DNA of 64,000 nucleotides, from assembly GCA_903970465.1 (NCBI GenBank), contig CAJCIO010000001.1:21775-85774 (forward strand), read 5' to 3'. The stretch is from Gammaproteobacteria bacterium (lineage in GTDB: Bacteria; Pseudomonadota; Gammaproteobacteria; Pseudomonadales; Pseudomonadaceae). The number at the start of each line of letters is the position of its first letter. Positions within the stretch are counted from its first letter, which is position 1. The notes beneath the pieces were generated by a model, which was not told where the DNA came from, searched no databases, and was given only the letters and a program-made list of their open reading frames with translations. Positions 27,893 to 37,523 of the stretch are shown piece by piece. The translations under genes were made by a program, and so were the position numbers.

Positions 27893-29086
27893 ATGAACGT
27901 GCAAAAAAACAAAAAGAATTGGCGTATCACTTTCTTGCTTATCGCGATGACCTTGATAGGGGTGTTTCCAATCGATGTTCTTCTGCCGTCCTTTCCCGCT
28001 CTCTCTGCCTATTTCGATACACCGCTGGAAGGCCTTTCACTGAGCATCAGTGTTTTCGCCATAGGTATCGCCCTTTCTCAACTGCTGATCGGGCCACTGT
28101 CAGACTTTGCTGGGCGCAAGAATCTGCTGATGGGTGGGCTATTGGTAGCCGCAGTCGGTGCTATCGGTGCCATTCAAGCTGAAAGTTTTCCAGCTTTTGT
28201 CGCCTGGCGATTGGTGCAGGCGCTTGGCTGCGGCTGCTTTGTATTGGTCAACGCTATCATCCAAGACACCTACAGCGCTGACGCAAGAGACAAGATACGT
28301 ATCGTGACAACGACGTCTGCGGGAATTTTTATTTCACTGGCCCCCTTTGCAGGTGTCGTGCTTCAAAGCGCACTGGATTGGACCGCGAGTTTTTGGGTGT
28401 TTGCTGGGTTCACTACTGCAACCATAGCGCTATGCGTCTATTGGCTACCCGACCACGCCACTGCATCAGCATCAGCATCTACGGAGCGCAATCACAGCCA
28501 GTCCTCGGCAACCATGCTGGGCAATTCCGCCTTCGCGGGATATTCAGCCCTCTCGGCAGTCGGCTTTGCGTGTCACTTCAGCTTCATTGTCCTATCGCCT
28601 GTGCTTTTACTCGAAGAGTTAAGCCTCACACAATATCAATACGCCGCAATACTGCTGTACTACGGCATCGCCTATTTAGCTGGCGGCGTGATCGCGTGGG
28701 CAATGCACCGGCGATTGGGCACAGCGCTACAACTGCGGCTCGGGATAGCCACGATCATGGTTTCAGGTTTGCTCCTGACCTTAGTGTCCGTGATCAGCTC
28801 CGTTTCTTCCGCCGCGCTCATGACATGCATGATCTTGTGTACTTGTGGCGTCAGCATCCTAAGGCCAATCGCCACGACGAAAGCCCTTGAGGTATTTCCG
28901 AACCGAGCCGGAACCGCCTCATCAATACTCAATACATTGGTTTTTTTGACTGGAGCAGCAGCCAGCACCCTCCTTGCTATCATCCCGATGGCGACTACGA
29001 CAAAACTGGGGGGCGCTCTGCTGATGCTCTCAGCCGCAGGCCTATTGGTCTGCGTCGGCCTTCAGAAAAGCGCTGCCAATGCTTAG
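27893..29086 (+). CDS. MFS drug efflux transporter, Bcr/CflA (CmlA) type
   Basis: A 397-aa, 12-helix proton-coupled exporter. The N-terminal PIDVLLPSFPALSAYF resembles the DMYLPALP motif D1 of drug-H+ antiporters. Motif A appears as GPLSDFAGRKNLLMGG between helices 2 and 3. The Bcr/CflA group exports bicyclomycin, chloramphenicol or similar compounds, and the substrate here is unknown. It is more AT-rich and has looser codon use than its neighbours, suggesting an accessory gene. ATG 27893 has only a modest AGGTGG site and sits behind a terminator-like hairpin. Confidence 0.88.
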   Translation: MNVQKNKKNWRITFLLIAMTLIGVFPIDVLLPSFPALSAYFDTPLEGLSLSISVFAIGIALSQLLIGPLSDFAGRKNLLMGGLLVAAVGAIGAIQAESFPAFVAWRLVQALGCGCFVLVNAIIQDTYSADARDKIRIVTTTSAGIFISLAPFAGVVLQSALDWTASFWVFAGFTTATIALCVYWLPDHATASASASTERNHSQSSATMLGNSAFAGYSALSAVGFACHFSFIVLSPVLLLEELSLTQYQYAAILLYYGIAYLAGGVIAWAMHRRLGTALQLRLGIATIMVSGLLLTLVSVISSVSSAALMTCMILCTCGVSILRPIATTKALEVFPNRAGTASSILNTLVFLTGAAASTLLAIIPMATTTKLGGALLMLSAAGLLVCVGLQKSAANA

Positions 29087-29178
29087 GCAATGCATGAAAC
29101 AGTGCCAGACTTGCCTGGCTGGACCCGCCGATACCACCGAACATAGGGACAGCGAGGGGCTTACGCCCCACGCACGAA

Positions 29179-30525
29179 TCACAGCTCCAACACGTACGAA
29201 GCAATCCCAAAATAAACCAACACCCCCGCCGCATCCGCGATCGAAGTAATCAACGGTCCGCTCGCCGTGGCCGGATCCAACCGCAGTCGGCTGAGCAAAA
29301 ACGGCAGGCTCATGCCAATCAAACTCCCCAGCAGCACAATGATCATCATGCTGCTGGCCACAATCACAGCGATGTCCACCCCACCGCGCAGAATACCCAG
29401 CGAAGCCACCGCCACGGCCATGGTCACGCCCAACCCCAGGGCCACGGCACATTCGCGCCACAGCAGGCGCGCCCAGTCACGCATCAGCACTTCCCCGGTC
29501 GCCAGCGCCCGCACCATCAAGGTTGCCGACTGCGCCCCGGCGTTGCCACCGCTGTCCACCAGCAATGGCAGGAAGAACACCAACGCAATGTTCGACGCGA
29601 TCACATCCTCGAACGCGGCGATGCCCGCCCCCGAGAACAGGTTGCCGAACACCAGCAGCACCAACCACAGCACGCGTTTGCGGTAGAGCAGGCTGACCGT
29701 GGCGTTTTTCATGTTGCCGATGTGGGTGCCGATCAGGGCGCCTTTGTGGAAGTCTTCGGTGGCCTCCTCGACCACCACGTCCATGGCGTCGTCGCAGGTG
29801 ACGATACCGACCAGTTGCCGCTGCGAGTTGACGATGGGCAAGGCCAGCAGGTCGTACTCGTTGATCAGCCGTGCCACCTCTTCCTGGGCGACGCTGACCT
29901 GAGCGTTGATGATCTCGGTATTCATCAATTGCATCACGGCCCTGTCTGGCGCCGCGAGCACCAGCTCACGCAGTGACAGGGTGCCGAGCAGGCGGCGCTC
30001 GGCGTCCAGCACGTAGGTCTGATAGATAGTTTCGGCATCGGCCGCTTCGCGGCGCAAGGCGTTGATGGCCTGGGCGGCAGTCAGGTGGGCCGCCACGGTG
30101 GAATACTCGCTGGTCATCACCGCGCCGGCGCTGCCCTGTGGATAACTCGCCAGTCGGCACAGGTCGTCGCGCTCTGCCTGGGCAAGCGCCGGCAACAAGG
30201 TGGCGCGACGCGGCAGGTCGAAGCGGTTGTACAGATCGGCACGCTCATCCGCCGACATAGCGCCGATCAGGGCGGCCAAGGCCGCGCGAGGCATGTCCTG
30301 GGTGAGTTCGAACTGGCGTTCCAGTGGGAAGTAGCCGAAGGCTTCGGCACGCTTGTCGAGCGGCATTTGCTCGAGCAGGGGCAGGATCTGCTCGACCTCG
30401 AGCTGGTCGAGATAGCGAGCGATATCGGCAGACAGCAGTTGGCCAGCAACCTCCTTGGGGCGGGAATACTTCTCGTCTTGCAGGGCGGTACGCAGCAGTT
30501 GGGTAAAGTTGAGGGCGTTGATCAT
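29179..30525 (-). CDS. mgtE: MgtE magnesium transporter
   Basis: A 448-aa dimeric Mg2+ channel of the inner membrane. The N-terminal MgtE_N helical domain (about 30-130) and two CBS domains (about 140-255) form the cytosolic Mg2+ sensor. Five helices follow from about 285, with FLPLLVDSGGNAGAQSATLMVRALATGEV carrying the pore motif. ATG 30525 was selected; the in-frame start at 30570 would include the hairpin described separately. The ribosome site GGAGA lies in the 3' arm of a perfect hairpin (30533-30560), so initiation may be controlled. Confidence 0.95.
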   Translation of the reverse strand: MINALNFTQLLRTALQDEKYSRPKEVAGQLLSADIARYLDQLEVEQILPLLEQMPLDKRAEAFGYFPLERQFELTQDMPRAALAALIGAMSADERADLYNRFDLPRRATLLPALAQAERDDLCRLASYPQGSAGAVMTSEYSTVAAHLTAAQAINALRREAADAETIYQTYVLDAERRLLGTLSLRELVLAAPDRAVMQLMNTEIINAQVSVAQEEVARLINEYDLLALPIVNSQRQLVGIVTCDDAMDVVVEEATEDFHKGALIGTHIGNMKNATVSLLYRKRVLWLVLLVFGNLFSGAGIAAFEDVIASNIALVFFLPLLVDSGGNAGAQSATLMVRALATGEVLMRDWARLLWRECAVALGLGVTMAVAVASLGILRGGVDIAVIVASSMMIIVLLGSLIGMSLPFLLSRLRLDPATASGPLITSIADAAGVLVYFGIASYVLEL

Positions 30526-30532
30526 TGTGGTG

Positions 30533-30560
30533 TCTCCAGGCGCCCGCAGCAGCCTGGAGA
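30533..30560 (-). promoter_or_regulatory. Hairpin sequestering the mgtE ribosome-binding site
   Basis: In the mgtE mRNA, TCTCCAGG (5' arm) pairs perfectly over 8 bp with CCTGGAGA (3' arm) around a 12-nt loop. The 3' arm contains the GGAGA Shine-Dalgarno 7-8 nt before the ATG, so the fold would block ribosome access until opened. Confidence 0.65.
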
Positions 30561-30662
30561 GGCACGGCAAAGCCGGGTCAGCTCACAGGCAAATCTGCCG
30601 CGGGGGCGGTTGTTGTCTTGGTTCTGGGCGAACTAAAACTGGGAAGGTCCATGGGTGCTGTT

Positions 30663-30701
30663 GGCTCTTGAACCGCACATGCGGCGGCGGAATATTAGGG
30701 A
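30663..30701. repeat. Left copy of imperfect direct repeat flanking the toxin island
   Basis: About 29 of 39 positions match the copy at 32448-32486 in the same orientation, including 16 of the first 18 (GGCTYTTGARCCGCACAT). It lies between the mgtE start and the putative immunity gene. Confidence 0.6.
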
Positions 30702-30839
30702 AGCGCATCGCGAGTGACAAATCGTAAACCGTTACTTAGTGTGTGCTGTCAAAAAACAGTTCGCGGGCACACAGCTCGATAAGAAATTTTCAATGCACTG
30801 AATGTAGACGCGCAGCTGAACGCCTGAAACAGGCTTATA

Positions 30840-31178
30840 TCAACCGCTTTCCTTGGGAATAAATATTTCCGCTTCGACGCACACCGCAGGGCCTTGACAG
30901 ACTCCCTTGACCATCATCAACGCCTCGGGGCTAACTTGAAGGTAAATATTTTCGATCCCACCATCCTCATCCAAAAACATGGACATAGAAAGATTTTCAC
31001 CAGTGTATTTTCTTATACCAGAGTATTCCTCTTCAAATTCCAAACCGAATTCTTCGACCAAATGTTCACCCAGCTTATTTGAAATTCGCACAGGACTATC
31101 AAACTCCCAGCCATCTTCAGTTAGTTCCTTATGCGCCCCGATAGGGTTTATAAAAACCGCTTCAAAATTTATTTTCAT
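30840..31178 (-). CDS. Putative immunity protein (unknown family)
   Basis: A 112-aa acidic, soluble protein with no recognised domain or signal peptide. It is rich in Glu/Asp (LVEEFGLEFEEEYSG, FLDEDGG), as is common for toxin-neutralising partners. It starts 5 bp after the stop of the toxin-like gene, with the ribosome site GGGAG overlapping the end of that gene, so the two are co-translated. AT content is clearly higher than in flanking genes. The immunity role is inferred only from size, acidity and position; ATG 31178 is preferred over an upstream in-frame start. Confidence 0.65.
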   Translation of the reverse strand: MKINFEAVFINPIGAHKELTEDGWEFDSPVRISNKLGEHLVEEFGLEFEEEYSGIRKYTGENLSMSMFLDEDGGIENIYLQVSPEALMMVKGVCQGPAVCVEAEIFIPKESG

Positions 31179-31183
31179 ACCTT

Positions 31184-32269
31184 TCACTCCCACACCTCTA
31201 CAGGGATTTTATCGAGCCCCGCCCTAATCGCCGCTGCCGCTCTGTGATGGCCGTCTTGGATTTCAAGTCGCCCAGTATTCGGGTTCCTCCAAGCATCAAC
31301 TGGCTTAAGAGGATCAAATCCATTTTTTTCCATATTCTTAGCGATCCGTTTGATTTGAGACCCTGACATCTCGGATTTGATCTGGGTCGGAACAAGGTTT
31401 CGCGGATCTTCGTGGATAAGCCTTGAGCTTAGCTCGTCTACGGCCTTTATAGTCACAGGCGGAGCAGAAGGCTCTGGTCCTAGAATATCCCGCCCGCCGC
31501 TTCGCGGATCTGCCATTTGCAACTCTGGTCGTTTCTTCAGAGCGTCTTCATGCTCAATCACCCAGTGGCCGAGTCGCTCTCCACTCTTACTAGCCCGCAT
31601 TTCATATGCGAGAGTGCGAGCGTCACCGCGGCCACGTGTAAGATATTCGACAATCGCGAGCAAAAGCAGAACGACCATCTCGACGTGCCCTTGAGCAATC
31701 GCGTGCGCAGCACTCGCCTGAGCATATGGATCATCCCTTAGGAATGGATTCATTCCATCATCTCGCGGACCCTCCCAAGCAGTCTTGATACCTCTCAAGT
31801 AGTGCCCTATCACAATATCAACGCCTTTAACAACGGTGTCGGCTATAGATTTCAGCCCAAGCAGCGCCAAAATGACAGTACTGGCTTGCACGCCCAATGT
31901 ACTACCCAAGATCCCGCCAGGAACCGCGCCTACCCCGCCAAAAATCGCGCCAGCTCCAGCTCCGATCACTCCCCCGGCTACAGCGCCGCCCACAACAACC
32001 ATAGCCATTTGACTAACGGCCTTTATTAAATCGGTAACGATACTGGACATATCAATATCAGAAAATCGTAGCATCAATATGCGCGAGGCTTCCCCTTCAG
32101 CTTGGTCAAAGGAGGCTCGGACGCAGTTCAACCTACGAAAGATGAGCGCCTGGGAAGGTTGTTGACCGTTTGTACACGTGTAAGATTGAACGCTCTGTTG
32201 AAACCCCATCCCACGATCTATGCTTCGTCGAATATCATCCCACGAGGGCAGGGCATGAAATAAATACAT
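31184..32269 (-). CDS. Toxin-like protein: glycine-zipper N-terminal half, ParB/sulfiredoxin-like C-terminal domain
   Basis: A 361-aa protein. Residues 1-80 are a soluble N-terminal region. Residues 86-140 form a Gly/Ala/Val-rich zipper-like membrane stretch (AVAGGVIGAGAGAIFGG). A second hydrophobic helix is at about 196-210, and a linker follows. Residues 293-361 form a compact domain with VPTQI...NGFDPLKPVDAW and the motif DGHHRAAAAIRAG (D339, H341, H342, R343), as in ParB/sulfiredoxin-like folds. This modular plan (membrane-active half plus C-terminal enzyme-like tip) is that of Pseudomonas contact-dependent or type VI-delivered toxins. I recall a DUF6861-type N-terminus but cannot confirm it. 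ATG 32269 has a strong AGGAGG site. No T6SS structural gene is nearby. Confidence 0.7.
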   Translation of the reverse strand: MYLFHALPSWDDIRRSIDRGMGFQQSVQSYTCTNGQQPSQALIFRRLNCVRASFDQAEGEASRILMLRFSDIDMSSIVTDLIKAVSQMAMVVVGGAVAGGVIGAGAGAIFGGVGAVPGGILGSTLGVQASTVILALLGLKSIADTVVKGVDIVIGHYLRGIKTAWEGPRDDGMNPFLRDDPYAQASAAHAIAQGHVEMVVLLLLAIVEYLTRGRGDARTLAYEMRASKSGERLGHWVIEHEDALKKRPELQMADPRSGGRDILGPEPSAPPVTIKAVDELSSRLIHEDPRNLVPTQIKSEMSGSQIKRIAKNMEKNGFDPLKPVDAWRNPNTGRLEIQDGHHRAAAAIRAGLDKIPVEVWE

Positions 32270-32782
32270 TCAGCGCCTCCTATAAAATTTGTCGATTCAG
32301 CATCGATAAATCCAGCGCTTTATCAAGGCCACAAAAAATGTTGACATGAAAAAACCTCAAATTCGATCCCTTGTCGGCGCTCACGTCTTTGCGCTGGTGG
32401 TAATTCCTCAAGTGCTGCAATCAATACGAACGACCAGGTACCGCAGCGGCTTTTGAGCCGCACATCAGACCGCAGAATGTTAAGAACGATGCTGGTCTCC
32501 GACAATTGCAAAACTATTGCGTGATGTGTTGGCCTCAGCCCCCTTCCGGTGTAATTATTGTGCAAGTCATCAGGCCAACGGCGTTTTTTCCTGCACTGCT
32601 CGGTGTAGAATCCACCTATTCATCGCCAATCATCCCCCGGCGGGTTTATGAGCTCTGGCCGAGCACGCGGCGATCCCGCAGTGTCACCGGCCTCATCCGG
32701 ATCGTGGCCATCTGCCAGGCGATCGAGGACCAGGAGAAGCTCACTCCCTTGTTCAAACCTGATTAGCCGACCGGAGTGCCCC
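32270..32782. other. Long intergenic region upstream of the toxin-like gene and ilvD
   Basis: 513 bp with no supported gene. It contains the right copy of the island-flanking repeat (32448-32486) and presumably the divergent promoters. Open frames here (80-86 codons) have no initiation signal or recognisable family. One, ending near 32766, contains an [12 protein letters not shown] stretch that faintly resembles a LysR C-terminus and may be decayed sequence. Confidence 0.55.
32448..32486. repeat. Right copy of imperfect direct repeat flanking the toxin island
   Basis: Partner of 30663-30701, same orientation, 1.8 kb apart. The two copies enclose the putative toxin and immunity genes. Identity drops after the first 18 bp. 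Confidence 0.6.
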
Positions 32783-34624
32783 ATGCCTGACTATCGTTCC
32801 AAGACCTCCACCCACGGCCGCAACATGGCCGGGGCCCGCGCCCTGTGGCGCGCGACCGGGATGAAGGACGACGATTTCAAGAAACCGATCATCGCCATTG
32901 CCAACTCGTTTACCCAGTTCGTGCCGGGCCACGTGCACCTCAAGGACCTCGGTCAACTGGTGGCCCGCGAGATCGAACGCGCCGGCGGTGTGGCCAAGGA
33001 ATTCAACACCATCGCGGTCGACGACGGCATCGCCATGGGCCATGACGGCATGCTCTATTCGCTGCCGAGCCGCGAGATCATCGCCGACTCCGTCGAATAC
33101 ATGGTCAACGCCCACTGCGCCGACGCCATCGTGTGCATCTCCAACTGCGACAAGATCACCCCAGGCATGCTGATGGCCGCCCTGCGCCTGAACATCCCGG
33201 TGATCTTCGTGTCCGGCGGCCCGATGGAAGCCGGCAAGACCAAACTGGCCAGCCACGGCCTGGACCTGGTCGACGCCATGGTCATCGCCGCCGACTCCAC
33301 CGCCTCCGACGAGAAAGTCGCCGAATACGAGCGCAGCGCGTGCCCGACCTGCGGTTCGTGCTCCGGGATGTTCACCGCCAACTCGATGAACTGCCTGGTC
33401 GAAGCGCTGGGTCTGGCACTGCCGGGCAACGGCTCGACACTGGCCACCCACAGCGACCGTGAACAGCTCTTCCTGCAGGCCGGCCGCACCATCGTCGAAC
33501 TGTGCAAGCGTTACTACACCGAAAACGACGAATCGGTGCTGCCGCGCAATATCGCCAACTTCAAGGCGTTCGAGAACGCCATGACGCTGGACATCGCCAT
33601 GGGCGGCTCGACCAACACCATCCTGCACTTGCTCGCCGCCGCCCAGGAAGCCGAGATCGACTTCGACCTGCGCGACATCGACCGTCTGTCCCGCGGCGTG
33701 CCGCAACTGTGCAAGGTTGCGCCGAACATCCAGAAGTACCACATGGAAGACGTGCACCGCGCTGGCGGGATCTTCTCGATCCTCGGCTCGCTGGCCCGTG
33801 GCGGCCTGCTGCACACCGATCTGCCCACCGTGCACAGCCGCAGCATGGAAGAAGCCATCGCCAAATGGGACATCACCCAGACCGACGATGAAGCCGTGCA
33901 CCACTTCTTCAAGGCCGGCCCGGCTGGCATTCCGACCCAGACGGCGTTCAGCCAGTCGACCCGCTGGGAGACCCTCGACGACGACCGCGAAAACGGCTGC
34001 ATCCGCAGCGTCGAGCACGCCTATTCGCAAGAAGGCGGCCTGGCCGTGCTGTACGGAAACATCGCGCTGGATGGCTGCGTGGTCAAGACCGCTGGCGTCG
34101 ATGAGTCGATCCACGTGTTCGAAGGGAACGCCAAGATATTCGAAAGCCAGGACAGCGCCGTGCGCGGCATTCTGGCCGACGAGGTGAAGGCCGGTGATAT
34201 CGTCATCATCCGCTATGAAGGCCCGAAAGGCGGTCCGGGCATGCAGGAAATGCTCTATCCGACGTCATACCTGAAGTCCAAAGGCCTGGGTAAAGCCTGC
34301 GCCTTGCTGACCGATGGGCGTTTCTCGGGCGGTACTTCCGGGCTGTCCATCGGCCACGCCTCGCCGGAAGCGGCAGCGGGCGGCGCCATCGGCCTGGTGC
34401 AGGACGGCGACAAAGTACTGATCGACATCCCTAATCGTTCGATCAACCTGTTGATCGGCGACGAAGAACTGGCAGCACGTCGCGTCGAGCAAGACAAAAA
34501 AGGCTGGAAGCCGGTGGAGAAGCGTCCGCGCAAGGTCACGACTGCACTGAAAGCCTACGCCCTGCTGGCCACCAGTGCCGACAAGGGTGCCGTGCGCAAC
34601 AAGGCGATGCTCGACGGGCTGTAA
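32783..34624 (+). CDS. ilvD: Dihydroxy-acid dehydratase
   Basis: Dehydrates 2,3-dihydroxy-isovalerate and -methylvalerate in valine/isoleucine synthesis, using an iron-sulfur cluster. The 613-aa product is of standard length. Cluster cysteines lie in [12 protein letters not shown] (about residues 119-130) and [11 protein letters not shown] (about 192-202). The C-terminal Mg site and catalytic Ser are in [18 protein letters not shown] 32783 was chosen; an upstream in-frame extension is not conserved. A strong terminator follows. The biosynthetic partner ilvA lies elsewhere in the window. Confidence 0.98.
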   Translation: MPDYRSKTSTHGRNMAGARALWRATGMKDDDFKKPIIAIANSFTQFVPGHVHLKDLGQLVAREIERAGGVAKEFNTIAVDDGIAMGHDGMLYSLPSREIIADSVEYMVNAHCADAIVCISNCDKITPGMLMAALRLNIPVIFVSGGPMEAGKTKLASHGLDLVDAMVIAADSTASDEKVAEYERSACPTCGSCSGMFTANSMNCLVEALGLALPGNGSTLATHSDREQLFLQAGRTIVELCKRYYTENDESVLPRNIANFKAFENAMTLDIAMGGSTNTILHLLAAAQEAEIDFDLRDIDRLSRGVPQLCKVAPNIQKYHMEDVHRAGGIFSILGSLARGGLLHTDLPTVHSRSMEEAIAKWDITQTDDEAVHHFFKAGPAGIPTQTAFSQSTRWETLDDDRENGCIRSVEHAYSQEGGLAVLYGNIALDGCVVKTAGVDESIHVFEGNAKIFESQDSAVRGILADEVKAGDIVIIRYEGPKGGPGMQEMLYPTSYLKSKGLGKACALLTDGRFSGGTSGLSIGHASPEAAAGGAIGLVQDGDKVLIDIPNRSINLLIGDEELAARRVEQDKKGWKPVEKRPRKVTTALKAYALLATSADKGAVRNKAMLDGL

Positions 34625-34656
34625 GCCTGCCCTTAGCCATAAAATCCTTCGCCTGT

Positions 34657-34689
34657 AAAAATGCCCCGCCGAGTGCGGGGCATTTTTTT
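34657..34689 (+). terminator. Intrinsic terminator of ilvD
   Basis: AAAATGCCCCGC pairs with GCGGGGCATTTT around GAGT, followed by a T-run. It lies 33 bp after the ilvD stop and may also serve convergent pchP. Confidence 0.9.
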
Positions 34690-34746
34690 GTCTGGCTGAC
34701 CGGGCCCCACATCAAGTGATGGGCCCCGGGAAAGCCATGGCAGGTG

Positions 34747-35805
34747 TTACTGAATGTCGTCTGGCTTAACGATCACCCAGTTCTTGTCCGCCGTTACCGG
34801 CAACCCTTCCTTGGCCTGGGCCGCAGCATGCTTGGCCATCATGCCGTTGAGTTGGGTCATGTACTTGTCCTTGCGGTTGATCCACAAATGGATGCCGCCT
34901 TTTGCCACGTCCACATCGTGGAACAGCATATAACCGTCACTGCTCGGGGTATCACCGCCTACGAGCACCGGCTTTTTCCATTCGTCGATATAGGTGAGGA
35001 TTGCCGCGTGCTTACCGGCCATCCAGGTCGCCGGGGTCCACAGGTACGGGGTGAGTTCGAGGCCCAGGTTGGCTTTTTCGTCATACTTGCCAGCGGCAAT
35101 CTGCTTGCGGGCGGTGGTCAGTTCGCCGGTCTTGGGATTCTTGAGCAAGGTGGTCACGCCGATGACGTTCTCGGGTTTGACGTTGTAGCCGTACTTCGGA
35201 TCGGCAGCGACCATGCGTACCAACTCTTCGGACGCAGCGGTCATCACGTACACGTCGATGCCGTTTTCCATCAGCTTGTTGTACAACTCGGCCTGACCGC
35301 TGAAGACTTTCGGCGGCTGGACCTCCATATTCTTCACCACGTCGCCATCGTAGTAGGTGACCGGAATCGGCTTACCCGAAGCCATCAATTCATCCACGTA
35401 GCCCTTGAGCTGCTTGAGCGTAAAGCCGGAGAAAATCTGCGCCACCCAGGGATAGCAGACCATGTCGTCTACTTCGCAGAGACGATAGTAATAGCTGAAC
35501 AGGCTTTCCTTGTGGCCGGCGGTGTCTTTGAACGGGATCAGCTTCAGCGAGGGGTCCATTGTTTCGCGGGTGATCAGCCCCTTGTTTTCCAGGTACGGCA
35601 GCAAGGACTCTTCAAGGTCGTAGCGGTAGCTGGTGTTGTCCATGTCGAACACCGCAAAGTTACCTTTGTTGGCATTGGCCGCGATCATTGCATCCAATTG
35701 CTTGGCGGCGGGTGCCGGCCAATGCTTCAACTCGGTAGCAGCAAAGACCTGGCTGGCAAGGCCTAGGCATAGCGCGGCGGCAAACAGTTTCGGCATTCGG
35801 TTCAT
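34747..35805 (-). CDS. pchP: Periplasmic phosphorylcholine phosphatase (HAD family)
   Basis: A 352-aa exported HAD phosphatase. The signal peptide is about 1-22 (ending QVFA). Motif I is [13 protein letters not shown] (D54 and D56), motif II is VYVMTAAS, and motif III/IV is [14 protein letters not shown]. This matches my memory of P. aeruginosa PchP, which releases choline from phosphorylcholine so that choline can be taken up as a nutrient and osmoprotectant precursor. It is divergent from the cystine-type symporter over 241 bp. In P. aeruginosa the gene lies elsewhere, so its position here appears strain-group specific. Confidence 0.9.
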   Translation of the reverse strand: MNRMPKLFAAALCLGLASQVFAATELKHWPAPAAKQLDAMIAANANKGNFAVFDMDNTSYRYDLEESLLPYLENKGLITRETMDPSLKLIPFKDTAGHKESLFSYYYRLCEVDDMVCYPWVAQIFSGFTLKQLKGYVDELMASGKPIPVTYYDGDVVKNMEVQPPKVFSGQAELYNKLMENGIDVYVMTAASEELVRMVAADPKYGYNVKPENVIGVTTLLKNPKTGELTTARKQIAAGKYDEKANLGLELTPYLWTPATWMAGKHAAILTYIDEWKKPVLVGGDTPSSDGYMLFHDVDVAKGGIHLWINRKDKYMTQLNGMMAKHAAAQAKEGLPVTADKNWVIVKPDDIQ

Positions 35806-36046
35806 GTACGTTTTGTCCCTGAATGAAAAACATCGACGCTACCAAATCCCTGTGACAATTTTCATCCGGGCACGACTGCTTTCGTCGTGATTGCGCCACG
35901 ACTCTGCGGCTGCGGCCGAGGGTCTTATTCCAAAAAACCCAATCACCATTCCATAAAAGTATTAAATCAATATATATCAAGCTGTTAGGATTGCCGGTTT
36001 GCAATCGCAGGCTCACGCGATTGGCTGCCCTCAAAACGGAGCTTCA

Positions 36047-37438
36047 ATGAATCTGCCCTTGATTCTCAACCTGCTGGTCTTTGCAGCCTTGCTGTTGGGC
36101 CTGCTGCAAACCCGTCGCACCGATTGGAGCCTGGCCAAAAAGGTGCTGCTGGCACTGGTGCTCGGCGTGGTCTTCGGTGGTGCGCTGCATGCCATTTATG
36201 GCGACGGCAGCCCCGTACTGAAAAGCACCATCGGTTGGCTCGATCTGGTCGGCAATGGCTACGTACAGCTGCTGCAAATGATCGTCATGCCGCTGATCTT
36301 CGCGTCTATTCTCAGCGCCGTGGCGCGCCTGCATAACGCTTCGTCCTTGGGCAAGATCAGTTTTCTGACCATCGGCACGCTGCTGTTCACCACCCTGATT
36401 GCGGCACTGATCGGTGTGGCCCTGACCAACCTGTTCAGCCTGACCGCCGAGGGCCTGGTGGCCGGCACCCAGGAAATGGCGCGGATGCAGGCGCTGCAAA
36501 GCAACTATGTCGATAAGGTCGCCGAGATCAACGTACCGCAGTTGATACTGTCGTTCATTCCGCAGAATCCGGTGGCCGATCTGGCCCGGGCCAAGCCGAC
36601 GTCCATCATCAGCGTGGTGATCTTTGCTGCCTTCCTCGGCGTCGCCGCCTTGCAACTGCTCAAGGACGACGCCGAAAAAGGCAATCGCGCGCTGGCGGCT
36701 ATCGACGTGTTGCAGGCCTGGGTCATGCGCCTGGTACGCCTGGTCATGAAGCTGACACCCTACGGCGTGCTGGCCTTGATGACCAAGGTGGTAGCGGGTT
36801 CGAACCTGCAGGACATCATCAAACTGGGTAGCTTCGTGGTGGTTTCCTACATCGGCCTGGCGCTGATGTTCGGTGTGCACGGGTTGCTGCTGGCGTTGGC
36901 CGGGGTGCATCCGCTGCGGTTTTTCCGCAAGGTCTGGCCCGTACTGACGTTCGCATTCACCAGCCGTTCGAGCGCCGCGACCATCCCGCTGAGCATCGAG
37001 GCGCAAACCCTGCGTTTGGGTATTCCGTCGTCAATCGCCAGTTTTGCCGCTTCGTTTGGCGCAACCATCGGCCAGAACGGTTGCGCGGGCCTCTACCCGG
37101 CGATGCTGGCAGTGATGGTGGCGCCCACGGTGGGCATCAATCCCCTGGACCCGCTGTGGATTGCCACATTGGTAGGTATCGTCACCTTGAGCTCGGCAGG
37201 TGTGGCGGGCGTGGGCGGCGGTGCGACCTTCGCGGCGCTGATCGTGCTGCCGGCGATGGGCCTGCCGGTCACGTTGGTGGCGTTGCTGATTTCGATCGAG
37301 CCGTTGATCGACATGGGCCGTACGGCGTTGAATGTCAGTGGCTCGATGACCGCCGGGACCATCACCAGCCAGATCCTCAAGCAGACGGATCAGGCGGTGA
37401 TGCAGGCCGATGAGCATGCACGGCTGGCACAGGGGTGA
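36047..37438 (+). CDS. tcyP: Dicarboxylate/amino-acid:cation symporter, TcyP (L-cystine) type
   Basis: A 463-aa DAACS-family carrier with about 8 helices and two re-entrant hairpins. Signature regions: the [11 protein letters not shown] hairpin 1, then [18 protein letters not shown], and the hairpin 2 region [17 protein letters not shown]. The QNGCAG sequence is typical of the TcyP/YdjN L-cystine branch rather than DctA or GltP. ATG 36047 has a CGGAGC site. The upstream spacer has a strongly AT-rich stretch (about 35925-35990) suited to a CysB-type activator site, which is inference only. Confidence 0.85.
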   Translation: MNLPLILNLLVFAALLLGLLQTRRTDWSLAKKVLLALVLGVVFGGALHAIYGDGSPVLKSTIGWLDLVGNGYVQLLQMIVMPLIFASILSAVARLHNASSLGKISFLTIGTLLFTTLIAALIGVALTNLFSLTAEGLVAGTQEMARMQALQSNYVDKVAEINVPQLILSFIPQNPVADLARAKPTSIISVVIFAAFLGVAALQLLKDDAEKGNRALAAIDVLQAWVMRLVRLVMKLTPYGVLALMTKVVAGSNLQDIIKLGSFVVVSYIGLALMFGVHGLLLALAGVHPLRFFRKVWPVLTFAFTSRSSAATIPLSIEAQTLRLGIPSSIASFAASFGATIGQNGCAGLYPAMLAVMVAPTVGINPLDPLWIATLVGIVTLSSAGVAGVGGGATFAALIVLPAMGLPVTLVALLISIEPLIDMGRTALNVSGSMTAGTITSQILKQTDQAVMQADEHARLAQG

Positions 37439-37470
37439 TGATCGGTTTTCAGTGAAAGTGGGGAGTCGTA

Positions 37471-37507
37471 CACCTGTGGGAGCACAGCTTGCTGGCGAAG
37501 AGGCCCT
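37471..37507. repeat. Single degenerate REP unit
   Basis: CCTGTGGGAGCACAGCTTGC followed by TGGCGAAGAGGCC: one REP arm without a matching partner, between the convergent symporter and folA stops. Confidence 0.65.
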
Positions 37508-37523
37508 AGAGTCGGACCCGCAA

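Noticed and set aside
27678..27896. A 72-codon protein upstream of the MFS gene
   Set aside because: No family similarity and no good ribosome site. It is kept only as a possible leader frame in the attenuator hypothesis.
32506..32766. Possible remnant of a LysR-type regulator C-terminus upstream of ilvD
   Set aside because: Only a short stretch ([10 protein letters not shown]) is suggestive, there is no helix-turn-helix region nearby, and the similarity is too weak to call a pseudogene.
32753..34114. A 453-codon open frame antisense to ilvD
   Set aside because: The ilvD reading frame is unmistakable, and the antisense frame is compositional.
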